This document shows positions 1-8,619 of a stretch of 64,000 nt of DNA, one piece after another. Source of the DNA: Fibrobacteria bacterium (GTDB lineage Bacteria > Fibrobacterota > Fibrobacteria > UBA11236); contig JANYDA010000017.1 in assembly GCA_025360005.1 (NCBI GenBank), forward strand, positions 1-64,000. Direction: 5' to 3'. The notes beneath the pieces were generated by a model. The model ran no database searches, was not told where the DNA came from, and was given only the letters and a program-made list of their open reading frames with translations. Every line of letters begins with the position of its first letter. Position 1 is the stretch's first letter. A program made the translations under genes and the position numbers.

Positions 1-981
1 GAATTCAAAGACGAGAATGATGAAGATGAGCAAGATGGACATCAACAACACTTGGGTGAGACCGAGAAACGATTCGCGCTGGATTTGGTAGAGGCCACCA
101 TACTCTATGTCTGTGCCAGGGGGAACAACAAGTTCTTTAGCCAGGCGGGCGCGAATTTCATCCATTGCAGAACCGAGGTCGCGGCCTGAAAGGCGCGCGG
201 TTACCGACGTCATGTTGCGCAGATTGTCGCGATGGATTTCGGTTTGCCCTTCCTCCACTTCTTTGGTGACCAGGCTTGAGAGCGGCATGGTGTTGCCGGT
301 GACAGATGTTAATTGAAGCGATTCGAGCTTCTCAAACGAGGACCGGTAAGCAGCGGGGTAGCGCACCCGGATTCCCACCAACCGGTTATCGCGAATCATG
401 TTCGATGCCAGTTGCCCGTCGAGCATGGCGGCCTCCTCGTAGGCGAGCGGGATCTCGTCCAATACCGCCTTCATCATCCAGGTGGTGAAGGACAGGTTGA
501 AACAGGTGTAGAGGAGGATGAGCCCGAAGCGCGTGTCCAGCAGCCCCAGGCGGCTGTACATGAAGCTGATGGGGACGGCCACGGCCAGGGGCGGGAGCAT
601 GCGCGTGGAGAGGACGAAGAAGAGCGCGTCGCGGCCGCCGCGGAAGGGGAAGCGGCTGAACCCGTAACCCGCGAGTGACCCCACGGCCACCGACAGGGCG
701 GTGCTGCAGACGGAGATGAATACGGAATTGAAGAGGTAGCGCAGGGTTTCCGCATCCGCCAGGATGCGCGCGAAGTTGCCCAGGGAGAAACGGAACCAGA
801 AGGAGTTTTCCGGAGCCGAAAGGCCGGGCAGGAAGCGCGGGGGGAGGGCGGCGGTATCGGCCGGGAGCTTGAAAGCCGTCAGCACCATATAGGCAATCGG
901 CGCCAGGCTGATCATGGCGTAGGCCGCCAGCAGCAGGGCCCGCACGGGAGCGGCCTTGGTTTCCGCGCCGTCCGCCCTCAC
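1..981 (-). CDS. Sugar ABC transporter permease (MalG-like) fused in frame to an RND efflux pump fragment; partial
   Basis: Reading from a GTG at 981, residues 1 to about 187 are the inner-membrane permease of a carbohydrate ABC importer: N-terminal membrane segment, periplasmic loop, several helices, then the start of the cytoplasmic EAA loop (EEAAMLDG) that docks on the ATPase. From about base 420 down to base 1 the same open frame becomes an RND (CzcA/AcrB-type) pump: LVGIRVRYP, VPLSS-like MPLSSLV, TARLSGRDLGSAMDEI, PPGTDIEYGG, then a hydrophobic helix. The last permease helices and the RND start are both missing, and the RND part is visibly less GC-rich than the permease. The GTG overlaps the TGA of the upstream permease (GTGA), which supports coupled translation. 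No stop occurs before the window edge. I regard this as a chimera, probably of assembly or cloning origin, rather than a working fusion. Confidence 0.75.
   Translation of the reverse strand, partial: MRADGAETKAAPVRALLLAAYAMISLAPIAYMVLTAFKLPADTAALPPRFLPGLSAPENSFWFRFSLGNFARILADAETLRYLFNSVFISVCSTALSVAVGSLAGYGFSRFPFRGGRDALFFVLSTRMLPPLAVAVPISFMYSRLGLLDTRFGLILLYTCFNLSFTTWMMKAVLDEIPLAYEEAAMLDGQLASNMIRDNRLVGIRVRYPAAYRSSFEKLESLQLTSVTGNTMPLSSLVTKEVEEGQTEIHRDNLRNMTSVTARLSGRDLGSAMDEIRARLAKELVVPPGTDIEYGGLYQIQRESFLGLTQVLLMSILLIFIILVFEF
405..425. other. Junction between ABC-permease and RND-pump sequence
   Basis: The switch falls in a short LDG-encoding stretch that would fit both parent families (ABC EAA loop ...AAMLDG; RND ...LDGQLAS), as expected for a join by micro-homology. 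Base composition changes at the same point. Confidence 0.6.
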
Positions 982-1898
982 AGGCGCCTTCCGTAGTGCC
1001 GATCGCCTCGGACATGGTCCAGGTAGCGCAGCACCAGGGTGGCCAAGGCCAGCGAGGCGATGAGGAGCAGGTAGGCCAGAGCGGTGGGCTCGCCCAGGGA
1101 GCGGCTGCCGCCGAACCCGCGCGCGTGCAGGAGCACGCTGACGAAGGTGGTGGGCTGCCCTTCCAGGTTGCCGTTGAGGACCATGGCGGTGTCGAACAGG
1201 CGGAAGGTGTCCATGGCGCGGAAGACCACGCCCAGGAGAATCATGGGCGCGGCCAGCGGCAAGGTGATATGGCGGAAGCGCAGCCAGCGGCCCGCACGAT
1301 CCACTTCCGCGGCCTCATAGAGCGTTTTGGGGATGGAGTTAAGGCCCGCCAAAGAGAGCAGCATCATGAACGGGGACCACATCCACACTTCCGCGATCAC
1401 CACCGCCCAGAAGGACAGGGCGCGCGAACCGTCCCAGTTCCAGCGCGCGTCCAAGAGCCAGTTGAGAGCGCCGTAGTCCGCGTTGAAGAGGTAACGCCAG
1501 AATGACCCCATCACGGCCGGGGACAGCATCATGGGGATGAGCAGGATGGCCGTGAACAGGCCGCGCCCGCGGAAACCGCGGCGCAAGAGCAGGGCAACGG
1601 CGAAGCCGATCAGGGTTTCCAGGCCTACCGTCACCAGCACCAGCGCGCCCGTGCGCGAAAAGGAACGCCATACTTCCTGGCGCGGGCTGTCGATGAGGGC
1701 GGTGTAGTTCTCCATGCCGCTGAAGCGCGGGGAGGCGTCGATGATGGGGTTGAAGTCCGTGAAGCTGATGCCCAAACTGGCCAGCAGCGGAAAGACATTG
1801 AAGGCGATCAGTAGCGCCAGCGCGGGCATGATGCACAGGTTGCGCGCCGAGGCGTCCGACATAAAGCGATGGGCGCGGCCGGGCGCGTTGGCGCTCAT
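978..1898 (-). CDS. Carbohydrate ABC transporter permease, MalF/LacF-like
   Basis: This 306-residue inner-membrane protein is one of the two channel subunits of a sugar importer. It has six predicted hydrophobic segments, beginning at LCIMPALALLIAFNVFPLL, and a full EAA loop (YEAAEVDRAGRWLRFRHITLPL) about 80 residues from the C terminus, which contacts the ATPase. Length and layout are normal for the MalF/UgpA family without the extra MalF periplasmic domain. It overlaps the binding-protein gene upstream (ATGA) and the second permease gene downstream (GTGA), so the three genes form one tightly coupled operon. No ATPase gene is present; in many such systems one MsmX/MalK-type ATPase is shared from another locus. 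The substrate cannot be told from sequence. Confidence 0.93.
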   Translation of the reverse strand: MSANAPGRAHRFMSDASARNLCIMPALALLIAFNVFPLLASLGISFTDFNPIIDASPRFSGMENYTALIDSPRQEVWRSFSRTGALVLVTVGLETLIGFAVALLLRRGFRGRGLFTAILLIPMMLSPAVMGSFWRYLFNADYGALNWLLDARWNWDGSRALSFWAVVIAEVWMWSPFMMLLSLAGLNSIPKTLYEAAEVDRAGRWLRFRHITLPLAAPMILLGVVFRAMDTFRLFDTAMVLNGNLEGQPTTFVSVLLHARGFGGSRSLGEPTALAYLLLIASLALATLVLRYLDHVRGDRHYGRRL

Positions 1899-3358
1899 CG
1901 GATCCGCCCCCGTTTGCGGAGGATGGCCTCATGCTCCGACTGGATCTGGCGGACCGCCTCCACCGGATTGGCCCCGTCCTGGAACACGGCGCAGAATTCG
2001 CGCTGGCAGGCCTTCATCATATCGTCGTACTCCGGCACGGACCAGAAGTCCCGCATCAATTGGAACGCTTCCTCGAAGAGGGGGTTGTAAGGCGCGGCCT
2101 TGCGGAAGGATTCGCCTTTCAGCACGGTCCTGTCGGAAGTGAAGCCGCCCTTTTCCGCCCATCGGCGCTGCGTACCGGATTCGCAAAACCATTTCAGGAA
2201 AGCCTTGGCGCGTTCCTGCCGTTCCGGGGAGATATGCGCGTTGATGCTCATGCCCTGCCCGCCCAGGGCCACGGCGCGGCGGCGGACCCCATCCGATCCC
2301 ACCTGCGCGGGCGAATTGAAATAACCGGTCTTGTCGTAGAAATCCGGATTGTCGCCGGGGCTGGCGATGGCGGGGAAGAAGGCCAGGAAGTTGCAGGCCA
2401 TGGCCGCGCGGCCCGCGATGTATTCCGCCGCCACTTCCCCGTAGCCCATGTTGCGGCCCCCCGGGGACGTGCTTTCCATCAGCTCCGTATAGAAGCGCAA
2501 AGCGTCCACGGTCCCGCGCGAATCGATGGTCACGCGGTTGGTGACGTAATCCCCGAAGTCCCCCCCGAAGGACCACATCACGGGCTCGAAGCTCATGGTG
2601 GCCATGTCGTATTTGCGCGAGGTTGCCATGACCAGGCCCGCCATGCCCGGAATCGCCTGCTTGAAATACTTGGCGATCCAGGCGAGTTCGCTCCAAGTCT
2701 TGGGCGGCCCCAGGGGAAACGGGGGCGTTACGTGGCGGGATTCCAGGAAACGCGCGAAAGCGGCGCGGTGGCCGGCGTCCTCGAACAGATCCTTGCGATA
2801 GGCCCAGGCCATGGCGTCCGCCTCGCACGGTACGGCGTAATAACGCGCCGAACCCTTGGGGTATTCGCAATACCACTTGAGCGCTGCCGGCTCCAGATTG
2901 TCCATGCGTACGTTTTGTTTCATCCAGTCGGTCAGTTCCAGGTAATGGCCGCCCACCACTCCCAGCCCCATCCATTGGCTGTCCCCGATGATGATGTCGT
3001 AATTGCCGTCCCGGTTGCGGAACTCGGAGAAGGTCGCGTCCCCGAAGGCGCCGTCCCAGGATTTCTTCACCACCTTGACGGGGACCCCGGTCTTGGCCTG
3101 GTATTCCCGCCCCAGCTCCGCCAAGGCGTCCGAGGGCCGCCACTCGGCCCAGAGGATCTTGATCTCCGGGGGCCGCGAACCGGATCCGCAGCCGGCCAAC
3201 ATGCCGGAGAGGAAAAGGGGGAACAGGGCCAGGAGCGGCAACGCCAGGGCGGCGGCCGGCAACGCAGGCCGGGCAAAGGGGCCCGGCGGCCGGCCGGGTG
3301 CGGAAAGGTGCGCGAGGGTTCCCATGGAGAGGCCCATAATATAATCCGGTAATCGCAA
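1895..3358 (-). CDS. Extracellular sugar-binding lipoprotein of ABC importer
   Basis: This is the ligand-capture subunit of the importer, a family 1 solute-binding protein of about 430 mature residues. An Ala/Leu-rich segment ends in the lipobox MLAGC, so it should be a lipoprotein held in the periplasm. After the Cys comes a typical first strand and early region (IKILWAEWRPSDALAELGREYQAKTGVPVKVV), followed by the GNYDIIIGDSQW segment. The start is uncertain: the farthest ATG (3358) gives an unusually long leader, and ATGs at 3337 or 3325 would give a more normal signal peptide. The stop overlaps the permease start by four bases (ATGA). Related proteins bind oligosaccharides, sugar alcohols or glycerol phosphate; specificity is unknown here. 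Confidence 0.9.
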   Translation of the reverse strand: MRLPDYIMGLSMGTLAHLSAPGRPPGPFARPALPAAALALPLLALFPLFLSGMLAGCGSGSRPPEIKILWAEWRPSDALAELGREYQAKTGVPVKVVKKSWDGAFGDATFSEFRNRDGNYDIIIGDSQWMGLGVVGGHYLELTDWMKQNVRMDNLEPAALKWYCEYPKGSARYYAVPCEADAMAWAYRKDLFEDAGHRAAFARFLESRHVTPPFPLGPPKTWSELAWIAKYFKQAIPGMAGLVMATSRKYDMATMSFEPVMWSFGGDFGDYVTNRVTIDSRGTVDALRFYTELMESTSPGGRNMGYGEVAAEYIAGRAAMACNFLAFFPAIASPGDNPDFYDKTGYFNSPAQVGSDGVRRRAVALGGQGMSINAHISPERQERAKAFLKWFCESGTQRRWAEKGGFTSDRTVLKGESFRKAAPYNPLFEEAFQLMRDFWSVPEYDDMMKACQREFCAVFQDGANPVEAVRQIQSEHEAILRKRGRIR

Positions 3359-3613
3359 AGCATTCGCCGGTTTTTTGTGCGCCAGGAGGAAGCGCCGCCC
3401 GCAAGCCGGGAATGCCGGTACCGAAAGGGCCGAAAGGCAAGCCCGCCGGAACGGTAAGAGGCGAGTGTAAATGCGCGATGCATGGGATGCAGAGCATAGG
3501 ATAAGCTGAATCGCGCCCTCCGTTTCCTGGGAGCACGATTCTAACCGATGGGCCGGCTAGTCCAAGGGTGATAAGTCCGATATGCTCTTTCGAACTTATC
3601 TTGCAGATCCGCT
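3359..3613. other. Intergenic region upstream of the ABC importer operon
   Basis: No gene is seen in these 255 bases. They should hold the importer promoter. A 7-bp inverted repeat, GATAAGT/ACTTATC, spans about 3570-3600 with an A/T-rich loop; it could be an operator or a weak hairpin beyond the porin-like gene. Confidence 0.4.
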
Positions 3614-4966
3614 TTAGATGGAATACCCCAGCTGCACGGCCCAGTACCAGTCATTCTTATGTTGCATTACGTCTTCATCGTTAGTGTGGCCGAAATAATC
3701 CACCAAGCGTAAATGATCGCTGGCCGCCTGAGCTGAAATGGAAAAGGACCTATAGATGTCCTTCTTGGCGTAAAGGGTCCACTTGAGGTTATCTCCGTTG
3801 GTGATTTCTCCGGAGGGCTCGGGAGTGGGGACCAAGGAGCGGGCAGGCACGCCCTGGCTGTTCTTGTAGGGGTTTTTACAATATTCGTATTCAAAGGACA
3901 GAACATCAATCAAACGGAAGGTGGGCAAATTGATGCCGGCCATGTAGGCGAACCGATTGCTCATTTTATTGAAGTACCCCGGATAATTCTTGATGCCCAT
4001 CAAAATGGCTTCGCCGTATACCCGCAAATCCCCGGGTGACAGGAGGCTGTTTTCCGGGAGAAGCTTGCCGAAATCCAACGCGGCACGGGCCATGGCTTTC
4101 TCACCTGTGAAGGTATAGTATGAAGTATCGGCTATCAGGGTCGGATCCGGCGGGGTATTGGACGGATAGGCGATGCTGCCGTCCTTCATGGTGAAATAAG
4201 CCCCTTCGCCCACGGCGTGGCCGCCGGCATAATCTCCTTTTTCCAGGCCGGTGGGGTCATAGAAATTGTCGTACATGAGCCCGGCCCCCAGGGTCAACAC
4301 GTTCTTGAAGGAATAAGAAACGATGTCAGTCAGGCTGAGAGCGGCAGTCGGAATTTGATCCGTCTTGACTGTAAGCATCACGTCATTCTCAAAGCCCCCG
4401 ATTTTGGTATTCGCGTCCAACCCGTTGAGTTGCGCCATCGCGCTATTGATCAGGGTCAACCCTCCGGTGAAAATCACCGTGGGATAGGTGTAAGTCCGGA
4501 ACATGTATTCGCCCAGGTTTTTGGCGTCCGAGTTGTATTTGAAGGGAAAGACTCCCAGCTTGAGCCGCAACCCGTGATCGCGATCGCCTTCGCCTTGCTT
4601 CCAGAATTCGAATTCCCCATGCGCGTCGGTCAGGCCGAAACCCGACCGTTGCCCGAAGCTATATTGATTTCCCGGCGAAGGAAGGATGAAAAAATAAGCT
4701 CCTCCCACCCCCAGGAAAACCTTGGCATTTGAAGACAAATGCGCCTCTTCCAATAGCCAAACCGCAGCATGATCGATGAGCTGCTTGTACTTACCCGCAA
4801 CCTGGCCTCCCGCCGCATCAGGCTGGTACTGCTCGACCTTTCCGACTTCCCAAGCCGAGAAGGCATGCATCGGCTCAAGCTTGAAACCCTCATCCTGGGC
4901 GAGGGCGCTGCCTATGAGTATCGCAGCAACCGTTCCCAGCACAAATGTTGGACGGAAATTGGACAT
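3614..4966 (-). CDS. Outer-membrane porin-like beta-barrel protein of unrecognised family
   Basis: This 450-residue secreted protein has a clear signal peptide (SNFRPTFVLGTVAAILIGSALA, then QDEG). The mature part is rich in Tyr, Phe, Gly and alternating polar/apolar strands (for example VFLGVGGAYFFIL, VLTLGAGLMYDNFYD, FEYEYCKNPY) and ends WAVQLGYSI, as expected of an outer-membrane barrel. An AGGAG ribosome site precedes the ATG. I do not recognise a specific family; a lineage-specific porin or channel is a reasonable guess. It lies downstream of the DUF1080 gene on the same strand with about 110 bases between, so the two may be co-transcribed, and near a sugar importer, which would fit carbohydrate passage across the outer membrane (inference). 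Confidence 0.75.
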   Translation of the reverse strand: MSNFRPTFVLGTVAAILIGSALAQDEGFKLEPMHAFSAWEVGKVEQYQPDAAGGQVAGKYKQLIDHAAVWLLEEAHLSSNAKVFLGVGGAYFFILPSPGNQYSFGQRSGFGLTDAHGEFEFWKQGEGDRDHGLRLKLGVFPFKYNSDAKNLGEYMFRTYTYPTVIFTGGLTLINSAMAQLNGLDANTKIGGFENDVMLTVKTDQIPTAALSLTDIVSYSFKNVLTLGAGLMYDNFYDPTGLEKGDYAGGHAVGEGAYFTMKDGSIAYPSNTPPDPTLIADTSYYTFTGEKAMARAALDFGKLLPENSLLSPGDLRVYGEAILMGIKNYPGYFNKMSNRFAYMAGINLPTFRLIDVLSFEYEYCKNPYKNSQGVPARSLVPTPEPSGEITNGDNLKWTLYAKKDIYRSFSISAQAASDHLRLVDYFGHTNDEDVMQHKNDWYWAVQLGYSI

Positions 4967-5074
4967 AAATAACTCCTCTTACAAATGGTCAACGTCGGAT
5001 CAAAGGGATATCTGATTCATGGCAAATCGGATCCGATGCAAAGATCGGATCCGGTTGAAGTCAGGAGCCGGAAA

Positions 5075-6382
5075 CTAAGGCTTCTTGGAGTTGAACGTTT
5101 CTGTCGGGATGATGGATAGCGCTTTTCCATGGACCGGTATAGCGCGCCCGGTAAGATCGAACACCGTTTCGAGATCCAGTTTCCCGAAATCCATACTGCG
5201 CCCGAGAGGTTGGATCTGGCTCTTGATCGATACCGAAGGATCGGCCGTAGCCAAGATGGAGCTATAGGGCAGGCTGATTGGAGTGGCGTTGGGCACGATC
5301 CAAATATTGTTGAATACGATTTCATTACCGTGATTTTGCAGGTAAAGCGGCCCATTGGCGAGCGGGCTTGCGGGAGGGCTTGCGCCGGGCGTATACGAGG
5401 GCATGGCGGTTTCGTCCTGCACCAATACGCCGTTCGCGTAAGTGGTTTCCGTAGCCTGCCCGGCAGCGTCTCCCTGCTTGCCGGAGGTGCGTATCTTGAA
5501 ATAAATGTCATAGGTTTGCAAAGTGACTTGCGGCGGCAATTCCGCATTGACCTTAGGAGCCTTCAGTTCGTATATGGCGCCGTATTCATTGAGGGCCCCG
5601 GACAAACCGAAGTTATCCAGGACCTGGTTTTCATAGCCGTGTTGTACATAGATGCCGCTATTGGCCCGGTTTTGCTGGTTGGCGGTAGGGTTGAAGCAAG
5701 ACAGAAATTCGATGTGCAGCAGGTACGAACCGTAAGTGTTGGCGGTTTGGATGCCGCGAAACAAGTAGTTGTATTTGACCTGCGCGGCGTTATCCACTTG
5801 CTGCCAATTCTTCAAATCGGCCTGCCCGGTGGCGGAATCCCACAGGCTGATCACGCCGCCGGCGCCCGCCACGTTCTTTACTTGGGCGGCGCTGAAGCCG
5901 CGGGTGGGGCTATGGCGCTTGACCCTTTGCAATACGTACGATTTTCCATCGATGTTGTGGACGTAAAGCGCGCGCGATTCATTACTGCCCGTAATGCTAT
6001 CCGCGGTGTAGCCGCCGGTGGCGGTGCTTACATTGAACACTTTCCCATTGAGCGTTCCCAGGGCAGGTCCGGTGGCTCCTTGATAGCGTGTCGCCTTGTC
6101 CCAGCCACCGTATTGTTGGCTGGGGATATCGAGCAAACCTCCGGGCAGGAGCACCAAACCGTAGTTGGTACCACCGCCCGCGACCAGCCAAGCGCCCAAA
6201 TGAACGGCGCTATTTTGCGTTTGGCTACCGTAATATTCCCCTTGCACCTGCCACTGAGTTTGCACGCCGGCGGGCCACCCGCTCATCGGCGGCATATAAT
6301 CCTGCTGCGCCTGAACTTGCGTGATCGTGCACATGCCTAAAATCGCGGCCGTTACGATACTGATTTTAAAAAGTTTTTCCAT
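5075..6382 (-). CDS. Secreted DUF1080 (3-keto-disaccharide hydrolase-like) protein
   Basis: A signal peptide (MEKLFKISIVTAAILGMCTITQVQA) is followed by a protein of about 410 residues. The central part, YLLHIEFLSCFNP with NSGIYVQHGYENQVLDNFG, is the hallmark of DUF1080 (PF06439), a concanavalin-like fold found in glycan-degrading loci and in 3-keto-disaccharide hydrolases. The C terminus (VFDLTGRAIPVHGKALSIIP) resembles a short sorting-type tail also seen on other secreted proteins in this window. I chose the ATG at 6382, which follows GAGGAAAG; the reading frame stays open 24 codons further upstream, but that stretch is not signal-peptide-like. Its place beside a porin-like gene and a sugar importer suggests a role in sugar use (inference). 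Confidence 0.82.
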   Translation of the reverse strand: MEKLFKISIVTAAILGMCTITQVQAQQDYMPPMSGWPAGVQTQWQVQGEYYGSQTQNSAVHLGAWLVAGGGTNYGLVLLPGGLLDIPSQQYGGWDKATRYQGATGPALGTLNGKVFNVSTATGGYTADSITGSNESRALYVHNIDGKSYVLQRVKRHSPTRGFSAAQVKNVAGAGGVISLWDSATGQADLKNWQQVDNAAQVKYNYLFRGIQTANTYGSYLLHIEFLSCFNPTANQQNRANSGIYVQHGYENQVLDNFGLSGALNEYGAIYELKAPKVNAELPPQVTLQTYDIYFKIRTSGKQGDAAGQATETTYANGVLVQDETAMPSYTPGASPPASPLANGPLYLQNHGNEIVFNNIWIVPNATPISLPYSSILATADPSVSIKSQIQPLGRSMDFGKLDLETVFDLTGRAIPVHGKALSIIPTETFNSKKP

Positions 6383-7043
6383 TCTTTCCTCACCCCATAC
6401 AACGGATTTGAATCCCGAAGCGAACATAGTAAAAAAACCAAATACACAACTCATTCAAAGTCGATGGCCGGCACCCTTGAAACGGCTATCGTGAATGGAT
6501 AACCGATGGCGCCGCCATGTAGCCATCCAAAAAACCATAAGGGCGGTTGTTGCTTAATTATCGGTTAGGCGGCACTATTATGTTCCTAATCGAATCGAAG
6601 GGTAATCTACCTCTGCTTCCGCCAATGCAATCGTCATGCCATCCAAAAGGCGTATTCCAGTTGAGTACAAAACCGGTTCCTTTGCCTAGGACACCATGAT
6701 ACGGGTGCGTTTCTGGCATACCGCCCCGACGCAGTTCACTTACCCGCCTTCCCGCATTGCGTCCTCACAGGCCCCTGACAGTCTTGGATTACGCGAAGCG
6801 TTAGGCCGCTCGGCCATTGGACTGCGCATTGCCTCTCCCTTGGAAATGAGATCTTGGCCGGAATCGGTTTTTGCGAATAGCTCAATTTGCGGATGAATTT
6901 CATGCGATGACTGTTACTGATGAATTGAAAACGAGGTGCGCGAGGATATAGAACGCCGGCTTGTATAGCAGCTAATATTCCAACACGTTCTTTCAGCAAG
7001 AGTCGACTACGGTTGCGACCTGGTTATCCAAAAGTGGGGTTTT
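6383..7043. other. Long non-coding stretch, no gene recognised
   Basis: These 660 bases are more A/T-rich than the neighbours. The first part should contain the promoter of the DUF1080 gene. Short open frames exist on both strands, but none has a recognisable motif or a convincing ribosome site. Together with the remnants at 7044-7770 it looks like a decayed region. Confidence 0.45.
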
Positions 7044-7430
7044 CTACGGCGCCTGACAGGACCCCACAATGGTGTTTGTTCCATCGCTTATGCCATTTGG
7101 GCCCATGATAACGTTGGCTTCTCTGGTAAAAGATCCGCCAAAAGATGTTACCTCGTAAGTCGTATTATCAAGGATTTGAGAATTGCTTCCCGCGCAAAGC
7201 GCTCCACCCTCCAAAGTCACTCCGCCACCACCGGAGGACGTATTATTGTTGATGATGGTATTGAGCAACCTCACATAAGAATTTGTACCCGATTCTAGTA
7301 AACCTTCCGTAGTGATATTTCCCGAAAAATGCGAGTCCAGGAAATCGACTCTGGAGGCGTCTATTAGAATGCCAATGCTATAGCTTCGATTTAAGGCTAC
7401 GATATTTTTAAAAGTCGCTTTCGCACCCGA
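7044..7430 (-). pseudogene. C-terminal remnant of a parallel beta-helix surface protein
   Basis: The frame reads SIGILIDASRVDFLDSHFSG, then LLNTIINNNTSSGGGGVTLE, then Asn/Gly-rich text ending GTNTIVGSCQAP and a stop. This is the usual C-terminal rhythm of right-handed parallel beta-helix (pectate-lyase-like) repeats. No start codon with a signal peptide precedes it; upstream the frame runs into unrelated text (LVPQAPALRYGFRLLKSC). It therefore looks like the broken 3' end of a once larger gene. Its base composition is lower in GC than that of its neighbours. Confidence 0.55.
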
Positions 7431-7506
7431 ACCGGATTGATTGCGACAGGATTTCAGCAGGCGAAAACCGTACCGTAGCGCCGGGGCCTGGGGAACAAGG
7501 GGAAGC

Positions 7507-7770
7507 TTACGACTTCGCGAATAGGCTTCTTAGACGGGCGGCAAGGTAAAGGGGGATATGGAATACGCCTTTCTCCTTGTCTTGGGAAAAGCCTCTCGCG
7601 CTCAAGATGGCGCGGCAGGCAGGCCGGTATTTTTCCGCGAATACTTTCAAACTCTTGGCTTGCGTTACCCATCCGGATTTGATTTCCACAGGCAGGATCC
7701 GCCCGTTGATCTCCAAGAGTATTGCACCATGCAAGAGATTGGAGTCAATGAATAGCTGGAAGGCCGGGTG
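7507..7770 (-). pseudogene. C-terminal remnant of a DUF4143-type AAA+ ATPase
   Basis: The frame contains LLEINGRILPVEIKSG, then AKSLKVFAEKYRPACRAILSA, then FHIPLYLAARL and a stop. This matches the nuclease-like tail (DUF4143) of a large family of prokaryotic ATP-binding proteins that are normally about 400 residues long and start with a Walker A motif. Only some 80 residues remain and nothing of the ATPase part is found upstream, where the frame meets the stop codon of the isomerase gene at once. It is a decayed fragment. Confidence 0.65.
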
Positions 7771-7788
7771 ACCTGGGGTCCCGGGCCC

Positions 7789-8619
7789 TTACAAAGCCCG
7801 CGTCAACACGCCGTGCTTGCGCAGGAATGCCGCCGACGCCTCGATGGCGGACTCGTAATCATCCTTGAACGGATACAGATCCGGAGTATAGTCCCCGCGA
7901 TAACCGATGGCGTGGAGGGCCGGGAAAACCGCGTTGAAATCGATGTCGCCGTCCCCGTATAGTTTATGCGCATGCACGCGGCCGCGGATATCTTCCAGAT
8001 GCACGTTGCGTAGCAGCGGCCCCAGCGCGGCGATGGCGGCGGCGATGTCTTCGCCCAGCACATGGCTATGGCCCACATCGAAATTGGCGAACACGGCCCC
8101 GGGGAATTCCAGGCCCAGCGCCAGCAATTGATCCGCGGAGTTGATGACATGCTCCGGTTCCTGCTCGATCAGGATCTTCACGGAATCCGGCAAGCGGACA
8201 ACCAGTTCGCGCAGTGCCAGCCGGAAGGCCTGGACCTGCACCCCCCTCTCCGCTTCCGATTCGGTGAGTCCGCTGGTCAGGGTGAGATGGGGGCAGGCCA
8301 ACGCTTGGGCGATGGCCAGGCATTTTTCCGCGGTCCGGATCTTCATGTCGCGCGCAGCCGGATCCAGAGCGGATAGCCCGGGGCGATGGGCCTCCCGGCC
8401 CATGAGATGGGGGGCTCCCATATGCACGTTGCGGAAGGCAAGTCCGCGGGATTGGAACAAATTGCGGACACCGTGCCAATACGCGGAGTCGCCGGAGAGG
8501 GGAAGCATCTCCGCGGTGATCACCAGCTCCACGCCCGTGAACGGGGTGGGGCTCAGGATATCGGCGATTTTGGCGAAAGGGATTCCGTCCGGCAGGGAGC
8601 CGGTGCTATAGCAAAGCAT
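7789..8619 (-). CDS. Sugar phosphate isomerase/epimerase-like TIM-barrel protein
   Basis: This 276-residue cytoplasmic protein has the xylose-isomerase-like TIM-barrel fold (AP endonuclease 2 family). Likely metal ligands are E152 (ILIEQEPEH), D181 and H184 (FANFDVGHSH) and E209 (NVHLEDIRG). It contains no signal peptide. Its start lies 14 bases inside the end of the dehydroquinate synthase-like gene upstream, so the two are translated together, and both face away from the EboE arm of the cluster. By position it is probably part of the ebo-type pathway, perhaps handling a sugar-like intermediate; known ebo operons often have a TatD-type hydrolase as another member, which is absent here. The reaction is unknown. 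Confidence 0.85.
   Translation of the reverse strand: MLCYSTGSLPDGIPFAKIADILSPTPFTGVELVITAEMLPLSGDSAYWHGVRNLFQSRGLAFRNVHMGAPHLMGREAHRPGLSALDPAARDMKIRTAEKCLAIAQALACPHLTLTSGLTESEAERGVQVQAFRLALRELVVRLPDSVKILIEQEPEHVINSADQLLALGLEFPGAVFANFDVGHSHVLGEDIAAAIAALGPLLRNVHLEDIRGRVHAHKLYGDGDIDFNAVFPALHAIGYRGDYTPDLYPFKDDYESAIEASAAFLRKHGVLTRAL

Noticed and set aside
1-6. GAATTC at the first bases as a sign of an EcoRI cloning end
   Set aside because: The same six bases occur at other points of the window and a window edge is arbitrary; no vector sequence is visible.
1929-3536. Long open frames on both strands across the sugar-binding protein gene
   Set aside because: They are by-products of high GC. Only the 1895-3358 frame shows a lipobox and family motifs; the others are Arg/Gly/Pro/His-rich text.
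6736-6999. Short minus-strand frame with text resembling a tRNA D-arm (GGCCGAGCGGCC) at the DNA level
   Set aside because: No acceptor stem, anticodon loop or T-arm could be folded around it, and the peptide has no recognisable family.
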